NCBI GenBank assembly: GCA_017444165.1
Contig: JAFSXH010000294.1
Span: 1-13,866 of the forward strand
Direction: 5' to 3'
From: a bacterium
GTDB lineage: Bacteria; Vulcanimicrobiota; Xenobia; Xenobiales; Xenobiaceae
DNA length: 13,866 nucleotides
The notes under the pieces are model-generated. The model worked only from the letters and a program-made list of their open reading frames with translations. It did not search any database and was not told the origin of the DNA. Position numbers and translations under genes: made by a program. Each line of letters opens with the position of its first letter. The stretch's first letter is position 1. Positions 12,693 through 13,866 of the stretch are shown here, piece by piece.

Positions 12693-13866
12693 TGTTTATC
12701 TAAATCTGGTCTACTAGAAGGATCTTGAGGTTTAACATTTTTGCGTTGAGGAATAGAGAGGCGAGGAGGATTAGCTACGGTTCGCAACTTGGGATTGTTG
12801 ATTGCCGCCGACATGGGTCTCTTCTTCTCAGGATCCTCTTCTATATTCTTTTTCGGAGTAGGCAGATTTTTGAGATTTGGAGCATCGGCATTAGGTAAAC
12901 TGCGGTATTTTGTTTCACCTGCCTCATAATGTTCTATGTATTCGACAGATTCTCGACATTTTTTCACCATACGCACCAGATCTCTGTCTTGGAGTGAGGA
13001 GTAAATCGGCAAATGTAGTTGGGTTCGGGCCAAATAGTTAGAATTGGGCAGTATACCGTAATAGCGGACGTTTTCTGAAAAAACTGGCTCACTGTGTATG
13101 GCTTTAGAAATGTATCCTGGAGAAGCATCTACGCCTCGACTAGATAACTGGCGGGCCAATTTTTCCTTAGCTTCGTAATTGATCAAAAAACTAGTGAAGA
13201 TGGAGGTTCCATAAGCTGGTTCTTGGGTGAAAGATATGTTAGGAATATTCTCTTGTTCGAAGAGTTCAATTAAGCGAATGCCATACTGCCTTCTCTTTTC
13301 ATTCTTTTCTAGAGCTTCTTCTATCAGCCGTCCACCCAAAGCTGCCTGAGCAGGGGAGGGTCTTCTGTTGAGTTCTGGAACTGTCGTGCTGATCGATTCG
13401 CTAAAGATAGTGTGGATTAAATCTTTTCCTAGGAATGACCAGCCCATAGCTAAATAAGGGTATATACCTACCATGAAGCCCAAAGAAGTACCGCCGAGCC
13501 ACATACAGGCTGATTTGAATATGAGAGGGTATATGGAAGCGTTGGGGGTCAATTGGGCTTTAGAGGAAATGTCCCGAGCTTTTTGAGCGTAGTTTCTATC
13601 TTTGAAAACGGCCATTCCCCCGCCCATAGTGGTAAAATTGTCGGTTAAAGAAAAAGAAAAAATAGCTGCATCGCCAAAAGAACCGACATATTTATCACCA
13701 ACTTTAGCTCCAAAACTTTGAGAACAGTCTTCTATAACGAAAATACTGCGTTTTTTTGCTTCTACAACTAAATCTTGCACAGGAGCAGGACATCCGTACA
13801 TGTGGGTTACTATGATAACTGAAACTCCCTCCCAGTCTTCATCTGTTATTAATTCTGGTCCCATAA
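12689..13866 (-). CDS. DegT/DnrJ-like protein lacking the PLP lysine, with disordered tail (5' end outside window)
   Basis: 391 residues are visible from an internal ATG at 13864. The fold is entered in mid-domain (VSVIIVTHMYGCPAPV), so roughly the first 120 residues lie beyond the right edge. Family marks are HMYGCPAPV (21-29), EDCSQS (45-50), GSFGDAAIFSFS (61-72) and GGG (81-83). The catalytic position reads LTDNFTT: Asp75 (GAC at 13642-13640) replaces the Lys that forms the Schiff base. Normal transamination should therefore be impossible unless the alignment is shifted. A hydrophobic stretch (about 112-146) may associate with membrane and is absent from the other DegT protein in this window. 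After about residue 315 there is a proline- and lysine-rich, probably disordered tail of about 75 residues. Its stop overlaps the sua5 start by 4 bases. It may be a non-aminotransferase DegT enzyme or a binding protein; the substrate cannot be inferred. Confidence 0.85.
   Translation of the reverse strand, partial: MGPELITDEDWEGVSVIIVTHMYGCPAPVQDLVVEAKKRSIFVIEDCSQSFGAKVGDKYVGSFGDAAIFSFSLTDNFTTMGGGMAVFKDRNYAQKARDISSKAQLTPNASIYPLIFKSACMWLGGTSLGFMVGIYPYLAMGWSFLGKDLIHTIFSESISTTVPELNRRPSPAQAALGGRLIEEALEKNEKRRQYGIRLIELFEQENIPNISFTQEPAYGTSIFTSFLINYEAKEKLARQLSSRGVDASPGYISKAIHSEPVFSENVRYYGILPNSNYLARTQLHLPIYSSLQDRDLVRMVKKCRESVEYIEHYEAGETKYRSLPNADAPNLKNLPTPKKNIEEDPEKKRPMSAAINNPKLRTVANPPRLSIPQRKNVKPQDPSSRPDLDKQ

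Noticed and set aside
13862..13864. ATG as the start of the right-hand DegT-like gene
   Set aside because: It falls in the middle of the DegT fold. About 120 N-terminal residues are missing and only two bases remain in the window.

Overview
The window looks like an ordinary bacterial chromosome segment: moderately AT-rich, densely coded, with no mobile element, CRISPR array, tRNA or rRNA that I can see. The primary sigma factor has a sizeable non-conserved region between regions 1.2 and 2. There are also a TGS-type uridine kinase-like enzyme, an Hsp70/DUF2760 pair and surface-sugar enzymes. I know this mix from Gram-negative-type anaerobes (deltaproteobacteria-like, Planctomycetes/Verrucomicrobia/Lentisphaerae and some candidate phyla). 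The sequence alone does not let me name the phylum.

Layout. Positions 1-5737 are read on the + strand: the 3' part of rpoD (its start lies left of the window), a TGS/ThrRS-like + P-loop nucleoside kinase, a 217-base leader full of inverted repeats, then two tandem, full-length paralogues of an unrecognised helical protein with a central four-cysteine zinc ribbon. Positions 5724-13866 are read on the - strand, transcribed right to left: a DegT/DnrJ-like protein (start lies right of the window) that has lost the PLP lysine and has a disordered tail; a Sua5/YrdC threonylcarbamoyl-AMP synthase overlapping it by 4 bases; DUF2760; an Hsp70-family ATPase; a 273-base gap with several dyads and an orphan Shine-Dalgarno; a normal DegT aminotransferase; and a heparinase II/III-like protein. 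The two blocks converge and their last genes overlap by 14 bases at 5724-5737, with no visible intrinsic terminator.

How genes may work together. rpoD and the kinase form a short housekeeping operon. Sua5 serves tRNA t6A synthesis. DUF2760 and Hsp70 are a known neighbour pair and probably a functional unit. The aminotransferase and heparinase-like genes, 5 bases apart, suggest aminosugar-containing surface polysaccharide synthesis or processing. The tandem zinc-ribbon proteins are the least explained content and the best candidate for something undescribed. Several start codons were corrected: the apparent starts of rpoD and of the right-hand DegT are internal, Hsp70 starts at 11128, and the left DegT probably starts at 9046.
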